NCBI RefSeq assembly: GCF_013177655.1
Contig: NZ_CP035946.1
Span: 1,302,001 to 1,366,000, forward strand
Direction of reading: 5' to 3'
DNA: 64,000 nt
From: Campylobacter canadensis
GTDB taxonomy: Bacteria > Campylobacterota > Campylobacteria > Campylobacterales > Campylobacteraceae
In this document: in pieces, positions 44,076-53,378 of the stretch
How the letters are laid out: every line of letters starts with the position of its first letter
Numbering within the stretch: position 1 is the first letter of the stretch
Notes under the pieces: generated by a model
Databases searched by the model: none
What the model saw: only the letters and a program-made list of their open reading frames with translations
Told to the model about the DNA's origin: nothing
Program-made: the position numbers and the translations under genes

Positions 44076-45307
44076 CTAATTTGCTTGTAATTTTTGCATA
44101 ATTTTCTTTGCAATTTGTTTTTTAAAAGGCTCAAGTTTTGTTAGAGCCGATGGGTTAAAAATCTGCTCTATATTTTGAATAATAACTTTAAGCTCTTTAA
44201 TTAATATTTGGTTATCTTTTTTGTTTTCTAAATGCACAAAATTATTTCTAATACTTGCAACCTTACATCTTAATTTAAAAATAATTTTTAAATATTTTTT
44301 AATGTATTCGCTTAAATTTTCATCTTTAAAAATCTCATTCCAAAAAAATCCAAATTTATTTTCTCTTACAAGATGAACGCCAAAATCTCCTACAAAATAC
44401 CTATAAATACCCACATCTATGCCATCTTTTAAAGCTAGTGCCGAATTTATATAGTATTCTTTGTCACAAAAAAGCTTTGCTAAAATTAAATAATTATTAA
44501 AAGTAGATAAACTTTTATCATTTTCAATATTTATTTTTATCTCATTTATTCTAAAAAGTCTAAAAATACCTAATATTTCTTGTCTAAAAGGATAAAAAAT
44601 ACTATCTTTTTCTAAATTTTCTATATTTAGCTTTATTTTTTCATATAAAGTAAAAATTTCTTTATATTTTGCAAATTGTAAAACTCTAGCTAATTCTCTA
44701 AGTTGCATATATAAAGGCTCATTTGTAGATAAATATGGCATTTTAAGAGTGCTTGAAAACTCTCTTAAAACAAATGCCACATTACTAAAACTACTTTCAA
44801 ATAAGCCATTAATTTTATATACATTTATTTCTGATTTATCCTTTTTAAACTCTAAAAAATCAATATCATAAAGTTTAGAAAGATTTAAAAATTCTATCGT
44901 TTTAGATGTGTTTTGATTATTTAAAACAAATAAATATTTTTTATTAACATCTAGTCTTTGAACAATTTGCGGGATAATATCTTTGTTGTTATCTATTAAA
45001 AATAAATCTTGATTTTTTGTTTTTCTAAATTGCTTATAAGTGCTATTAGAATAAAAATATTAAATTTTATATTTTTATAATATTTTTTTATAAAATCTCT
45101 TTCATTTAGATATTTTTGAGATTTATTTTCGTATGTGTATTTGCTACTATTTAATTTCATTTTTGCGTCAAGTGATATTAAAATACATTCATGATATTTA
45201 TTTTCTTGCTTTATTTTTGTTTCCTTTTTAATCTTTGCAAGGATTTTTGCTTGTTCTTTTTTACTTGGCAAAAATGGCTTTAAATCATTTAATATCTCTA
45301 ACATCAC
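44076..45307 (-). pseudogene. HEPN-domain putative ribonuclease with one frameshift
   Basis: The N-terminal frame runs 45307-44996. The C-terminal frame is open from about 45020 to 44076. One extra A in an A6 run near 45015 joins them as LEKQKNQDLFLIDNNKD, giving about 410 residues. Residues 180-410 are helical and include SIRNNFVHLENKKDN, an R-x4-H HEPN ribonuclease motif. The N-terminal half has alternating strands and helices (YLFVLNNQNTSKTIEFLNLSKL) that could be a degenerate CARF or other sensor domain, but no DxTHGxR motif is present. It is divergent from a WYL regulator, which in defence loci often represses the adjacent effector. Confidence 0.6.
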
Positions 45308-45419
45308 TAACCTTTATTTTTGAATAATTATAATAATTTTTATTTTAAAAAGCAAATTTTAATAATTTTATGATATAAATAGAAAAATTATTATAAATAT
45401 TTCTTTTTAGGATAGCAAA

Positions 45420-46292
45420 ATGAAGGTTGATTATAAAGATTTAATGCTGATTGATTTAATTTTTGAAAAAATTTCATCTAAAGATGAGCTTGCAAAAGCT
45501 TTAAATGTAAGCACAAAAACCATTGAAAATAGAGCAAAAAATCTAAGTGAAATTATAAAATATAGTAAAAAACTTGAAGGTTATATTTTCACTGACTTGC
45601 TCCCAAAATACATAAGCCCCAAAGTTGTTTTTAAGCATATATTTGCTGAGCTTGAAAATGCAAAGCTTGAAAGCGAGTTTAAAGGGCTTTTTGATGAATA
45701 TTTTTGCTCACAAGAAAAGCTAATTGATACTTCAAAACTATCAAACCTAAACCAAAAAATCATTATGCTAAATCATGCAATTAACCATAATATTTTACTA
45801 AGTTGCGAGTATAAAAACGAGCGAAAAATCATTCAAGCAAACCAGCTAAAAGTATCTAATTCTAAACGCTATCTTTATATAACTTATGATAAGAAAAATG
45901 GCGAAAACGCAGGAGAGCATAGAACCTTTGCTCTTAATTCTATGAAAGATATAAAGGCTTTAGAATATGTAAAAAATGGCAATTTTAAAAACACAAAAGT
46001 AGGAAATGCTTTTGGTTATGCTGAAGATAAAAAAAGCGTGATTTTATACCTTAAAAATGAAGCGGCTAGTTTTTTTAAAAGAGAAAATCCAAAAAGCCAT
46101 AATTTTAGCTTTTTAAGCGAAGATGATAATGGAATAGAAATTGAGTTTTTTTACTCACCAAACTCGGTTGAGCTTGAAAGCTTTATCGCTTCTTGGCTAC
46201 CATTAATTAGCATCAAAAACGACGATGAACTAGCCAAAAAAATCTATGAAAACATACAAAACAACCTAAACGAACTAGGGAATTTAAAATAG
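45420..46292 (+). CDS. HTH-WYL domain transcriptional regulator
   Basis: A 290-residue protein with an N-terminal winged HTH (SKDELAKALNVSTKTIENRAKNL, about 19-41). The WYL domain has ILLSCEYKNERK, the SKRYLYITYD strand in place of the WYL signature, and HRTFALNSMKDIKALE. A C-terminal extension carries EIEFFYSPNSVELESFIASWLP. WYL proteins are ligand-sensing regulators frequent in phage-defence islands. It is divergent from the HEPN gene with a 112-base gap holding an extended -10 (TGATATAAAT near 45371). It probably controls that gene. The stop codon lies inside copy C of the dispersed repeat. Confidence 0.88.
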   Translation: MKVDYKDLMLIDLIFEKISSKDELAKALNVSTKTIENRAKNLSEIIKYSKKLEGYIFTDLLPKYISPKVVFKHIFAELENAKLESEFKGLFDEYFCSQEKLIDTSKLSNLNQKIIMLNHAINHNILLSCEYKNERKIIQANQLKVSNSKRYLYITYDKKNGENAGEHRTFALNSMKDIKALEYVKNGNFKNTKVGNAFGYAEDKKSVILYLKNEAASFFKRENPKSHNFSFLSEDDNGIEIEFFYSPNSVELESFIASWLPLISIKNDDELAKKIYENIQNNLNELGNLK

Positions 46293-46308
46293 GAATTTCG
46301 TTTGTTTA
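46280..46308 (+). repeat. Dispersed GAATTTAAA-type repeat, copy C
   Basis: GAATTTAAAATAGGAATTTC followed by GTTTGTTTA. The copy supplies the last codons and stop of the WYL gene and touches the stop of the convergent LlaJI-like gene (46306), so it lies exactly at the junction of two modules. It matches copy B at all but a few bases. Confidence 0.5.
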
Positions 46309-47568
46309 TGACTTTAAATATCTTTCAAATGCTTCTTGGTCGTAAAGATATAAAAAATGTATTTTTTTACCTTCAAATATCTCAAATTCTACAAAGCCTT
46401 CGTTTTCGTTATTTTTAGTATCGCTTGGAAACACAAAGATATTTTTAATGACTTTATGTGTTTTCTCATAAGATAGCTGATAGCAAAACTGCTTTATTAC
46501 ATCTCCTACTCCAGGATTTTTATATATTGTTTTACCATCAAGCTTTATACTATAATATTTAGCATCGTATATTTCTATGGTATTTTCATCTTTATTTTCA
46601 ATAACAATATCAGGCTCTAAAGTATCTTTTTCGCACATTATGTCATTTATATGCCATTTTGGTTTTTGCTCAATCGGTTTTTTATCACCGTCAAAATACA
46701 CTTTACAAACATCTTCCCACACCATATGAAAGCTAGAAGTTCCAACAAACGAAACAAAATCACCGCCCATGCCATAATCGCTATTTGATAAGTATTTTTT
46801 CATCATCCTTAAGGTATTTTGTTTATGAGTTATAAACTGCCTAGACAATTCCTGTTCAATCTGCTTAATAATATAGCCTGTGTCACCAAAGCAACTAAGC
46901 TTTTCATCACTAAGTCTTATATGATTTAATTCTACCAAGGCTAAAACTCCCTCTAACCTATCGCAAATTTCACTCAATATAGTAGCGTGCAATCTTGTAA
47001 AATAATTTCTTTCATTAATCTTTTTATTAACATTAAAAGTATCTAAATAAATAGGAATATTATTGAAAAAATATACTGATGTATTGCTCGTAGTTTTATC
47101 CCAATGGATTTCATTGTCTCCGTTTAACTCAAAAAATTGTTTTTTTTGCTCATATAAACCATATGTTGCATAATCTTTAATAAAACTAATCGCAAAAGAA
47201 AGTAAATTAAAGTTAAAACACTCATCAAAGCTACCTAAATTTTGAATATGTTTTTTGTGTTCATATTTTTTAATAACTTGTACTAGCTTTTTTAGCATAC
47301 TACGATTATTATCATTTTGATAGCTTTGCAAATATTTTGGATATACAGCAAAACATATATTATCTACCATAACAACACCTACATAGGTAAACACATAGAT
47401 ATTTTTATGGCTAAATTGTTGTAGTTGATTTTGCGAAACACGCTTTACTATACCTAAGGCTAAAAGATTTTTAATAATTTCACTTAGTTTATCCTTTGAC
47501 ACACTAAACAAACTAAGCAAATCATCAAATGAATATATCTTTAACTCTTGTAAATTAATTATCTTCAT
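46306..47568 (-). CDS. LlaJI-type restriction endonuclease subunit (R2-like)
   Basis: A 420-residue protein. It has an N-terminal winged-helix-like segment (about 12-45) and a YVGVVMVDNICFAVYPKYL strand block. The C-terminal nuclease-like segment PDIVIENKDENTIEIYDAKYYS (first residues at about 325) fits the PD-(D/E)xK fold of the LlaJI/McrC-like family. It pairs with the McrB-like motor encoded upstream, overlapping by 14 bases. In LlaJI-type systems the two form a nucleotide-driven restriction complex that cuts DNA lacking the cognate methylation. Confidence 0.82.
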   Translation of the reverse strand: MKIINLQELKIYSFDDLLSLFSVSKDKLSEIIKNLLALGIVKRVSQNQLQQFSHKNIYVFTYVGVVMVDNICFAVYPKYLQSYQNDNNRSMLKKLVQVIKKYEHKKHIQNLGSFDECFNFNLLSFAISFIKDYATYGLYEQKKQFFELNGDNEIHWDKTTSNTSVYFFNNIPIYLDTFNVNKKINERNYFTRLHATILSEICDRLEGVLALVELNHIRLSDEKLSCFGDTGYIIKQIEQELSRQFITHKQNTLRMMKKYLSNSDYGMGGDFVSFVGTSSFHMVWEDVCKVYFDGDKKPIEQKPKWHINDIMCEKDTLEPDIVIENKDENTIEIYDAKYYSIKLDGKTIYKNPGVGDVIKQFCYQLSYEKTHKVIKNIFVFPSDTKNNENEGFVEFEIFEGKKIHFLYLYDQEAFERYLKS

Positions 47569-49366
47569 TATCAGCTTTAATCAATTCTTCTTTTAAATCT
47601 AGTTTAAAAAGCCCTAAAACATTTTTATCAAATTTATTACACACATCAGAATAAGACTTAGTTTCATTAAACACCGTATTTCTACAAGTTTTTACAACAT
47701 CTTCATATAAATACATCAAAACTTTATATTTGATGATTTTGGTGCGTTCATTTATATCTTCCATCTCTAAAACTGATTTTGATACAAAATAAGGTCCTAA
47801 AAGCTTATCTTCTGGAATTTCTAATTCTAAAAGTTTTTCGTTCAATGCTATTCTAAAATCATTCCAACTTATCTTATACCCATCTCTTGATTTAAAACAA
47901 TACTTTTTAAATTCTTCATCATTAGCTGATGAGTTTATATCCATATATTCAAAGTTCCATCTACGTTTAAATGCAGTATCTAACGGCATTACACCTTGAT
48001 CTGCACTATTCATAGTAGCCCAGATATAAAAATTGCTAGGAAATGATATTTTTTCATATTCATTCCCAAATTGTCTTTTAATATCATCAGAACACTCATC
48101 AAGTTCAAACTTTAAAAATTCTTGCATTTCTTTAGAAGTTGCTACTGAATATTCACTACGACCATTTTTATCTCTATCTAATAATTGAAACATATCTCCA
48201 AATACAGCCGCCACATCAGCTCTATTTATCTCTTCTATAATTAAAAGGTAATTTTCACTTGGATTTTTAAACGCTCTTAAAAGCACTCTAAGCAAGACAC
48301 CTTCTACATATTTATAAGTAATACTTTCTTGAATATTGCCATCTTCATCTTTTTTCATACTGCCATCTTTTAGCTTTAAAATCTTAGGGAAAGGCTTATA
48401 GGAACCTACAAAATGGCTATAAAAATAATTTGTATGAAATGTAACTCTTTCGTAATTATCACTAAAACACTCTTTTGCCTCTTTATTTAAAAGATAGCTT
48501 TTCCCAGTTCCCGGTGCTCCAAAAAATATTCTTTGGTGTGGTTTTGGTATTGGAGTGTATGTCAAGATACTTAACATTAAATAACTATTTTCATATTCTT
48601 TTATTCTTTGCCTAATATAATTTAAATAGCCATCTTTTATTTTTATCTTATTATCCTTAACTTCTAATGTTTCCAACTGCTCTATAATCAAATTAAATCT
48701 ACTCTCAAGCTTTTTATTAACTTTCAAACCTTTATAAATTAGAGAGTATTTTGCATAATTTTCCCTAAACATCATAATTAAAATCAAGCTATCTAAGTAC
48801 TTTTCATATATTGTTTGAGTGAAAACAAAATTATCGTATTCTTCTTTGCTAATTTCATATTCTTCTGTTACATCACCAATACTCAATAAAAGTTTATATA
48901 AAAACATAATCGGAAACAATCTAAAATCTTTTCTAATACCATTATATTCTTCATCTAAATTGGAGCTGATAAATATTTTTTCAATTTGAGTTTTAATAAT
49001 ATCACTATATAACTCTGTATTTTCAAACTCACCTTTTGTTAGATTTTGAATTTTATAAAAAATATCAGTTGGATTTGTGTTTTTATATTGATTTCCATGC
49101 GTTAATAAACCAAAATATTGTGCAATTTTCAAAGCTCTATGATTTGTTGAAAGTTTTAATTTGGTCTTTAAATTATTTATATTTTCTATCTCTTCTGTAA
49201 AATTATCTTCTAATGTTTTACCATTATCTATATCTTTAATTTTATTGAGAATATAAACATAATAACACTGTTTCCAAAAAGTTGTATCTTGTCTTACTAT
49301 ATACCAACACTCATCTTTTTTCAATTCATCTAATCTATCTTTAAAACCATCAAGTGTTATATTCAT
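47555..49366 (-). CDS. McrB-like AAA+ restriction motor (LlaJI R1-like)
   Basis: A 603-residue protein with a helical N-terminal recognition region (1 to about 270). The AAA+ domain holds FFGAPGTGKSYLL (about 277), LLIIEEINRADVAAVFGDMF (about 370), and the McrB signature WATMNSADQGVMPLDTAFKRRW (about 445), where MNxxD reads MNSAD. McrB-type rings use GTP or ATP to drive translocation and activate the McrC-like nuclease. It overlaps the upstream methyltransferase by 17 bases and the nuclease gene by 14. Intact. Confidence 0.87.
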   Translation of the reverse strand: MNITLDGFKDRLDELKKDECWYIVRQDTTFWKQCYYVYILNKIKDIDNGKTLEDNFTEEIENINNLKTKLKLSTNHRALKIAQYFGLLTHGNQYKNTNPTDIFYKIQNLTKGEFENTELYSDIIKTQIEKIFISSNLDEEYNGIRKDFRLFPIMFLYKLLLSIGDVTEEYEISKEEYDNFVFTQTIYEKYLDSLILIMMFRENYAKYSLIYKGLKVNKKLESRFNLIIEQLETLEVKDNKIKIKDGYLNYIRQRIKEYENSYLMLSILTYTPIPKPHQRIFFGAPGTGKSYLLNKEAKECFSDNYERVTFHTNYFYSHFVGSYKPFPKILKLKDGSMKKDEDGNIQESITYKYVEGVLLRVLLRAFKNPSENYLLIIEEINRADVAAVFGDMFQLLDRDKNGRSEYSVATSKEMQEFLKFELDECSDDIKRQFGNEYEKISFPSNFYIWATMNSADQGVMPLDTAFKRRWNFEYMDINSSANDEEFKKYCFKSRDGYKISWNDFRIALNEKLLELEIPEDKLLGPYFVSKSVLEMEDINERTKIIKYKVLMYLYEDVVKTCRNTVFNETKSYSDVCNKFDKNVLGLFKLDLKEELIKADNEDN

Positions 49367-50444
49367 TTAAAATCCTTTTAGTTAAATTTGCAAAAAAATA
49401 AGCAACTTTAATAGGAACCGCATTTCCTATTTGTTTCATAATCGATGTTCTTGAACCACTAAAAACAAAATCATCGGGAAAGCTTTGAATTCTTGCTGCT
49501 TCTCTTGGAGTTATCGTCCTATCATATATAGGATGTATAAATCTACCACCGCTTGGTGTATCAAACCTTGTTGTAATGGTATTGGAAATACCATTAAAAC
49601 TCATTCTTCCATAAGAACCACTATGTATTGAATTTATATCTTCTTGCAAAGAAGTATAATTTTCATTGGGTTTTATTCGTTTTATTCTTTCTAGTGCTTT
49701 TTTAGAGTGATTAGTTTGTGTGTGGTTTTTTAAAACACCTTTGCTATTACCATGCAAATACTCTTGGTATGCAGTTTTTGGGTATGAAATTAAATTATCA
49801 CCAATGCAATTTGGCATACCAAACAATGCATCTTTTATCATTACATTGTCAAAAAAAGTAGGAATTTTTTTTAATATATTAGCTTTTGTATTTTTAATTT
49901 CTTTGTCTATATCAATCTTGTTGTCTAATACACCAATAATTATAACTCTTTCTCTATTTTGCGGAACTCCAAAATCTTTTGCGTTAACAAGTAGCGGATA
50001 AATATGATAGATTTTATAATTTTGCGTAATATTTATTTTTCTTTCAATTTCTTTAATTATTTCACCTTTATTAGAGCTTAAAATACCTTTTACATTCTCC
50101 ATAATAAATACTTTAGGATTTATTATATTCACTATATTTATATAATGCCTAAAAAGATAATTTCTCTCGTCATCAATAAAACCTTTTCTTATACGAGCTC
50201 CAGCCATTGAAAATCCTTGACAAGGAGGTCCTCCAATAATCACATCGGCTTCATTTTTTTGAAAATAATCATAATTGTCTACTTTAGAAATATCTTCGTT
50301 AATCATCAAAGTTTGCGGGTGATTAGCCATATACGATTTGGCTATAGTTTTATCAAATTCTACAGCTTTTATGATGTTAAATCCACTTTGCTTAAAGCCT
50401 AAAGAAAATCCACCACAACCTGAAAATAAATCAACAACATTCAT
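49350..50444 (-). CDS. DNA cytosine-5 methyltransferase
   Basis: A 364-residue C5-methyltransferase with all main motifs in order: DLFSGCGGFSLGF (5-17), GGPPCQGFSMAG with the catalytic Cys (about 70), ENVKG (about 117), QNRERVIIIG (about 160), and the C-terminal ITPREAARIQSFPDDF and QIGNAVP (about 345). The variable target-recognition region lies around 190-290. It protects host DNA from the LlaJI-like nuclease encoded downstream and overlaps both neighbours. Its recognition site cannot be read from sequence. Confidence 0.93.
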   Translation of the reverse strand: MNVVDLFSGCGGFSLGFKQSGFNIIKAVEFDKTIAKSYMANHPQTLMINEDISKVDNYDYFQKNEADVIIGGPPCQGFSMAGARIRKGFIDDERNYLFRHYINIVNIINPKVFIMENVKGILSSNKGEIIKEIERKINITQNYKIYHIYPLLVNAKDFGVPQNRERVIIIGVLDNKIDIDKEIKNTKANILKKIPTFFDNVMIKDALFGMPNCIGDNLISYPKTAYQEYLHGNSKGVLKNHTQTNHSKKALERIKRIKPNENYTSLQEDINSIHSGSYGRMSFNGISNTITTRFDTPSGGRFIHPIYDRTITPREAARIQSFPDDFVFSGSRTSIMKQIGNAVPIKVAYFFANLTKRILNEYNT

Positions 50445-52072
50445 ATTTTTTCACCCTTTCTATATCTTTCAGCAAATTTAATAACATAGTTTATCTCTTC
50501 ATGGCTCAAGCCATACAATCTACATAGATAATTATCTATTTCATCTATCTCAGCTTTACACAATCTATGCTTATACTCATAGTCTGTTTGACGACTTCCT
50601 ATATATTTTTTTGTCTTTTCAAGCTTTTTGGATAATTTATCATACAAATAACAAAATATTTCATTTTCTTTATCATCTATATCTACAAATGAAAAATACT
50701 TTAAATCTTTTTGTGTAATATGCCAACAATCAGAAACAACATTCCAAAACCAAAAAAATAAAGATGAGTTTAATATACAATATAAATAATACAAATGTTT
50801 ATTATAAACAACAAACTCTTTATACTCTTTGCTTTTTTGTGGAGTTAAAAAGCATTTAATCCAAAAAGTAGCTCTCATATTTAAAAAAATGCTAACAACT
50901 TCATCTCCTTTAAACGATGTAAATAAATTGTCAGCATTTTTTAATTGTTCTAATAAATTGTTTTTATTATAAGCAAAAACTTTATTAAATATTGTTTTAG
51001 AGACACCATCGCCTATTTTTGGGATAAAATCACTAAACAAATAACTATTTTCTATTTTAACATCATCAAATAAATTTACCCTTTCGTTTGCATACCAATA
51101 TAAATAATTAGATGTTTTTATATTACAATTTTCTATGCTCAAGTCATTTTTTTTAATCGCAACTAAAACGTTTAGCTTTTGATGCACACTAGTAAATAAC
51201 GAATCAGGCCTATCTGCAAAACTAAAGATAATTTGCTCTTTTGTATTTTGATATACATATTTTCTTATATCCATCATTCTTGGCGTACTAACATAAGAAA
51301 TAGGTATAACTAAAGCTAAAATACCATTTGATTTTAAAATTTTCAAGCTATTTTCAACTATATTTGCATACATGTTTCCATATTTTGCATCGTAAGTAAA
51401 ATTTTTAGAATTTTCTACATACGGTGGATTTCCAATAACATAATCATACTGAACTTTCAATTTATCAAAATCTACAACAAAATCATAATGTGTAAAATTA
51501 GCATTTATTATTTTAGCCATATCTTCTAATTTTTTTGTACATTTAGCATACTTTAAATATGTGAAAAACACTCTTAATTTTGAAACTATGATAGATTTTT
51601 CATTAATATCATTGCCGTAAATATTTTTAAAAATATCATCAATATTAGTTTTAGGATGCCTTTTAATATATTCTTTAATATATTCTAAAATAAATTCGGA
51701 ATTTCCGCATGTTGGGTCAATAATTTTTGGATTTTTTTTACAACCAAAATAAAACATTTGTCTAATCATAAATTGGCAAACATCATTAGGCGTGTAATAT
51801 CTTCCATATTTTTTTCTTTTTTCATCTACTTCATAAAGATTAGCAGATTCTTCTATAAACTCATCTATTTCCAAAAATACAATTGATGGTTGTATTTTAA
51901 AATCAGGATAAATCAAATAAATAGACCGTAAAATATCTTCTAAACAACCTGAACTCTGAATTTTTATTAAATTAATCACATTAGTAAGTTTCACATTAAG
52001 AATATCCACAGCATGACCTAAGTTTAAGTATAAAGTATTATTATATACTTTTAACTTTAATATTGCAATCAA
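50441..52072 (-). CDS. Eco57I-like N6-adenine DNA methyltransferase
   Basis: A 543-residue methyltransferase with motif I IIDPTCGNSEFILEYI (about 118), a FTHYDF strand and the catalytic NPPYVENSKNF (about 214), as in Eco57I-like gamma-class enzymes. The C-terminus is a TaqI-type recognition region. It is the first gene of the LlaJI-like operon, overlapping the m5C methyltransferase by 4 bases. Classical LlaJI has two cytosine methyltransferases, so one adenine plus one cytosine enzyme is a variation. If the target is asymmetric each enzyme may modify one strand. Confidence 0.85.
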   Translation of the reverse strand: MIAILKLKVYNNTLYLNLGHAVDILNVKLTNVINLIKIQSSGCLEDILRSIYLIYPDFKIQPSIVFLEIDEFIEESANLYEVDEKRKKYGRYYTPNDVCQFMIRQMFYFGCKKNPKIIDPTCGNSEFILEYIKEYIKRHPKTNIDDIFKNIYGNDINEKSIIVSKLRVFFTYLKYAKCTKKLEDMAKIINANFTHYDFVVDFDKLKVQYDYVIGNPPYVENSKNFTYDAKYGNMYANIVENSLKILKSNGILALVIPISYVSTPRMMDIRKYVYQNTKEQIIFSFADRPDSLFTSVHQKLNVLVAIKKNDLSIENCNIKTSNYLYWYANERVNLFDDVKIENSYLFSDFIPKIGDGVSKTIFNKVFAYNKNNLLEQLKNADNLFTSFKGDEVVSIFLNMRATFWIKCFLTPQKSKEYKEFVVYNKHLYYLYCILNSSLFFWFWNVVSDCWHITQKDLKYFSFVDIDDKENEIFCYLYDKLSKKLEKTKKYIGSRQTDYEYKHRLCKAEIDEIDNYLCRLYGLSHEEINYVIKFAERYRKGEKI

Positions 52073-52436
52073 AAAAGCTGTCTGTTTTTACACTCTTAAA
52101 AGTTTGACTGTAAAATTATAGTTTATTAAATTAGTTTTTTACCTCTAAAAGCTTTATATAAAGTATTTATTTTTATATTTTATATCTTTATTTATCCATA
52201 AAACTCAAAAAATCAAATTTGGCTTTGGAATTTATTTTTGCATTTTAAAACCTAACTATGATTTTGTTTGCAATCTGAATAAAAATTCTTTTATTTAAAA
52301 ATTTCTAAAATAAATTCTAAATTTCTTATTGTTAAATCAAATAAAATAAAAAAACAAAGTTATTAACTATTTAAAACTAGATAAATAAAAAAGTTTATGT
52401 TATTATGTAGCTATTTATTTTACTTATAGGTAACAC
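52073..52436. other. Intergenic region between the LlaJI-like and Hachiman operons
   Basis: These 360 bases separate divergent operons and must hold both promoters. TATTAT lies at 52399-52404, about 35 bases before hamA. The motif CTTTGGAATTTATTT near 52223 also occurs near 40752, beside repeat copy A. No gene or structured RNA evident. Confidence 0.45.
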
Positions 52437-53378
52437 ATGAAAATATTTAAAGAAAATGAAGAATTTGTAAATGATTTGACTCATATAAAACAAATGCAAC
52501 TAACGGCTGCTAATGATATTGGGACTATTGATTTTTTTATGTTGCCGATAATAAATAAGGATTTTCATTATAATTGCTTAATAAACAATTTAATGAAAAT
52601 ACTTCACCTACATTCATTAACTGGTGAAGAATTAGACAAATATAATAGTCCAATAATTATCAGTCAAAAAGCAAGAGAAAGATATGTATCTTTTAGAAAA
52701 AATTCAAACAATAAAAATAAACAAAATGATTTAAAAGATGGTGAACTAGGAGAGTTAATTTTATTTGCTCTATTAGAAGGACATTTGAAAGCACCAAAGA
52801 TACTAACAAAAATGAGCTTAAAAACTTCAGGTGGAACATATGTTCACGGTAGCGATGGTGTGCATTTATATAAAAAAGGAGATAGGTATCAATTGATTTT
52901 TGATGAATCAAAATTATATCAAAATATACGTAGTGCTATTAAAAATGCTTTCGATTCAATACATCAATTTAAAAATGAAATCGACAGCTATGGTAATCAC
53001 AAAGCTGGGATAAATTATGAAAAGTCTTTATTATCAAATAATCTAGAAAAACATGTTTTTAGCGAAGAAAAAAAAGAAATTATAGAACAATTAATAATCC
53101 CATGCGAATTCCAAAAAAACATATCAATAGATGATGCTTTTTCTATTTTCATAGGTTATGAAATAAATATAGAACAAGAACAAACAAAATATAGCGATAG
53201 TGAATTCGAGCTTAAAATAAAAGAAAAAATAAAAAAAGATATAGATAATCTAGAAAAACTATTTAACGATCATATTAAAAAACTAAACTTATACATGCAT
53301 AGTTTTTATATTTATTTAATACCTTTTACAAAATTAGAAGAAAATAGATCAAAAATCATCAATAGGATACTATCATGA
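52437..53378 (+). CDS. hamA: Hachiman nuclease HamA (DUF1837)
   Basis: A 313-residue protein with the DUF1837 core: DGELGELILFALLEGHLKAP (about 101-120), KMSLKTSGGTYVHGSDGVHL (about 123-142) and LIFDESKLY (about 152-160). The acidic residues in GSDGVH and DESK form a PD-(D/E)xK-like site. In Hachiman, HamA is the effector nuclease held in check by HamB and released on DNA damage or phage infection. The stop overlaps the start of hamB by 4 bases (ATGA). Its frame is intact. Confidence 0.9.
   Translation: MKIFKENEEFVNDLTHIKQMQLTAANDIGTIDFFMLPIINKDFHYNCLINNLMKILHLHSLTGEELDKYNSPIIISQKARERYVSFRKNSNNKNKQNDLKDGELGELILFALLEGHLKAPKILTKMSLKTSGGTYVHGSDGVHLYKKGDRYQLIFDESKLYQNIRSAIKNAFDSIHQFKNEIDSYGNHKAGINYEKSLLSNNLEKHVFSEEKKEIIEQLIIPCEFQKNISIDDAFSIFIGYEINIEQEQTKYSDSEFELKIKEKIKKDIDNLEKLFNDHIKKLNLYMHSFYIYLIPFTKLEENRSKIINRILS

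Noticed and set aside
44996-45307. Independent 103-residue gene
   Set aside because: The downstream frame is open across the junction and one extra A joins them. It is better read as the first part of the HEPN gene.
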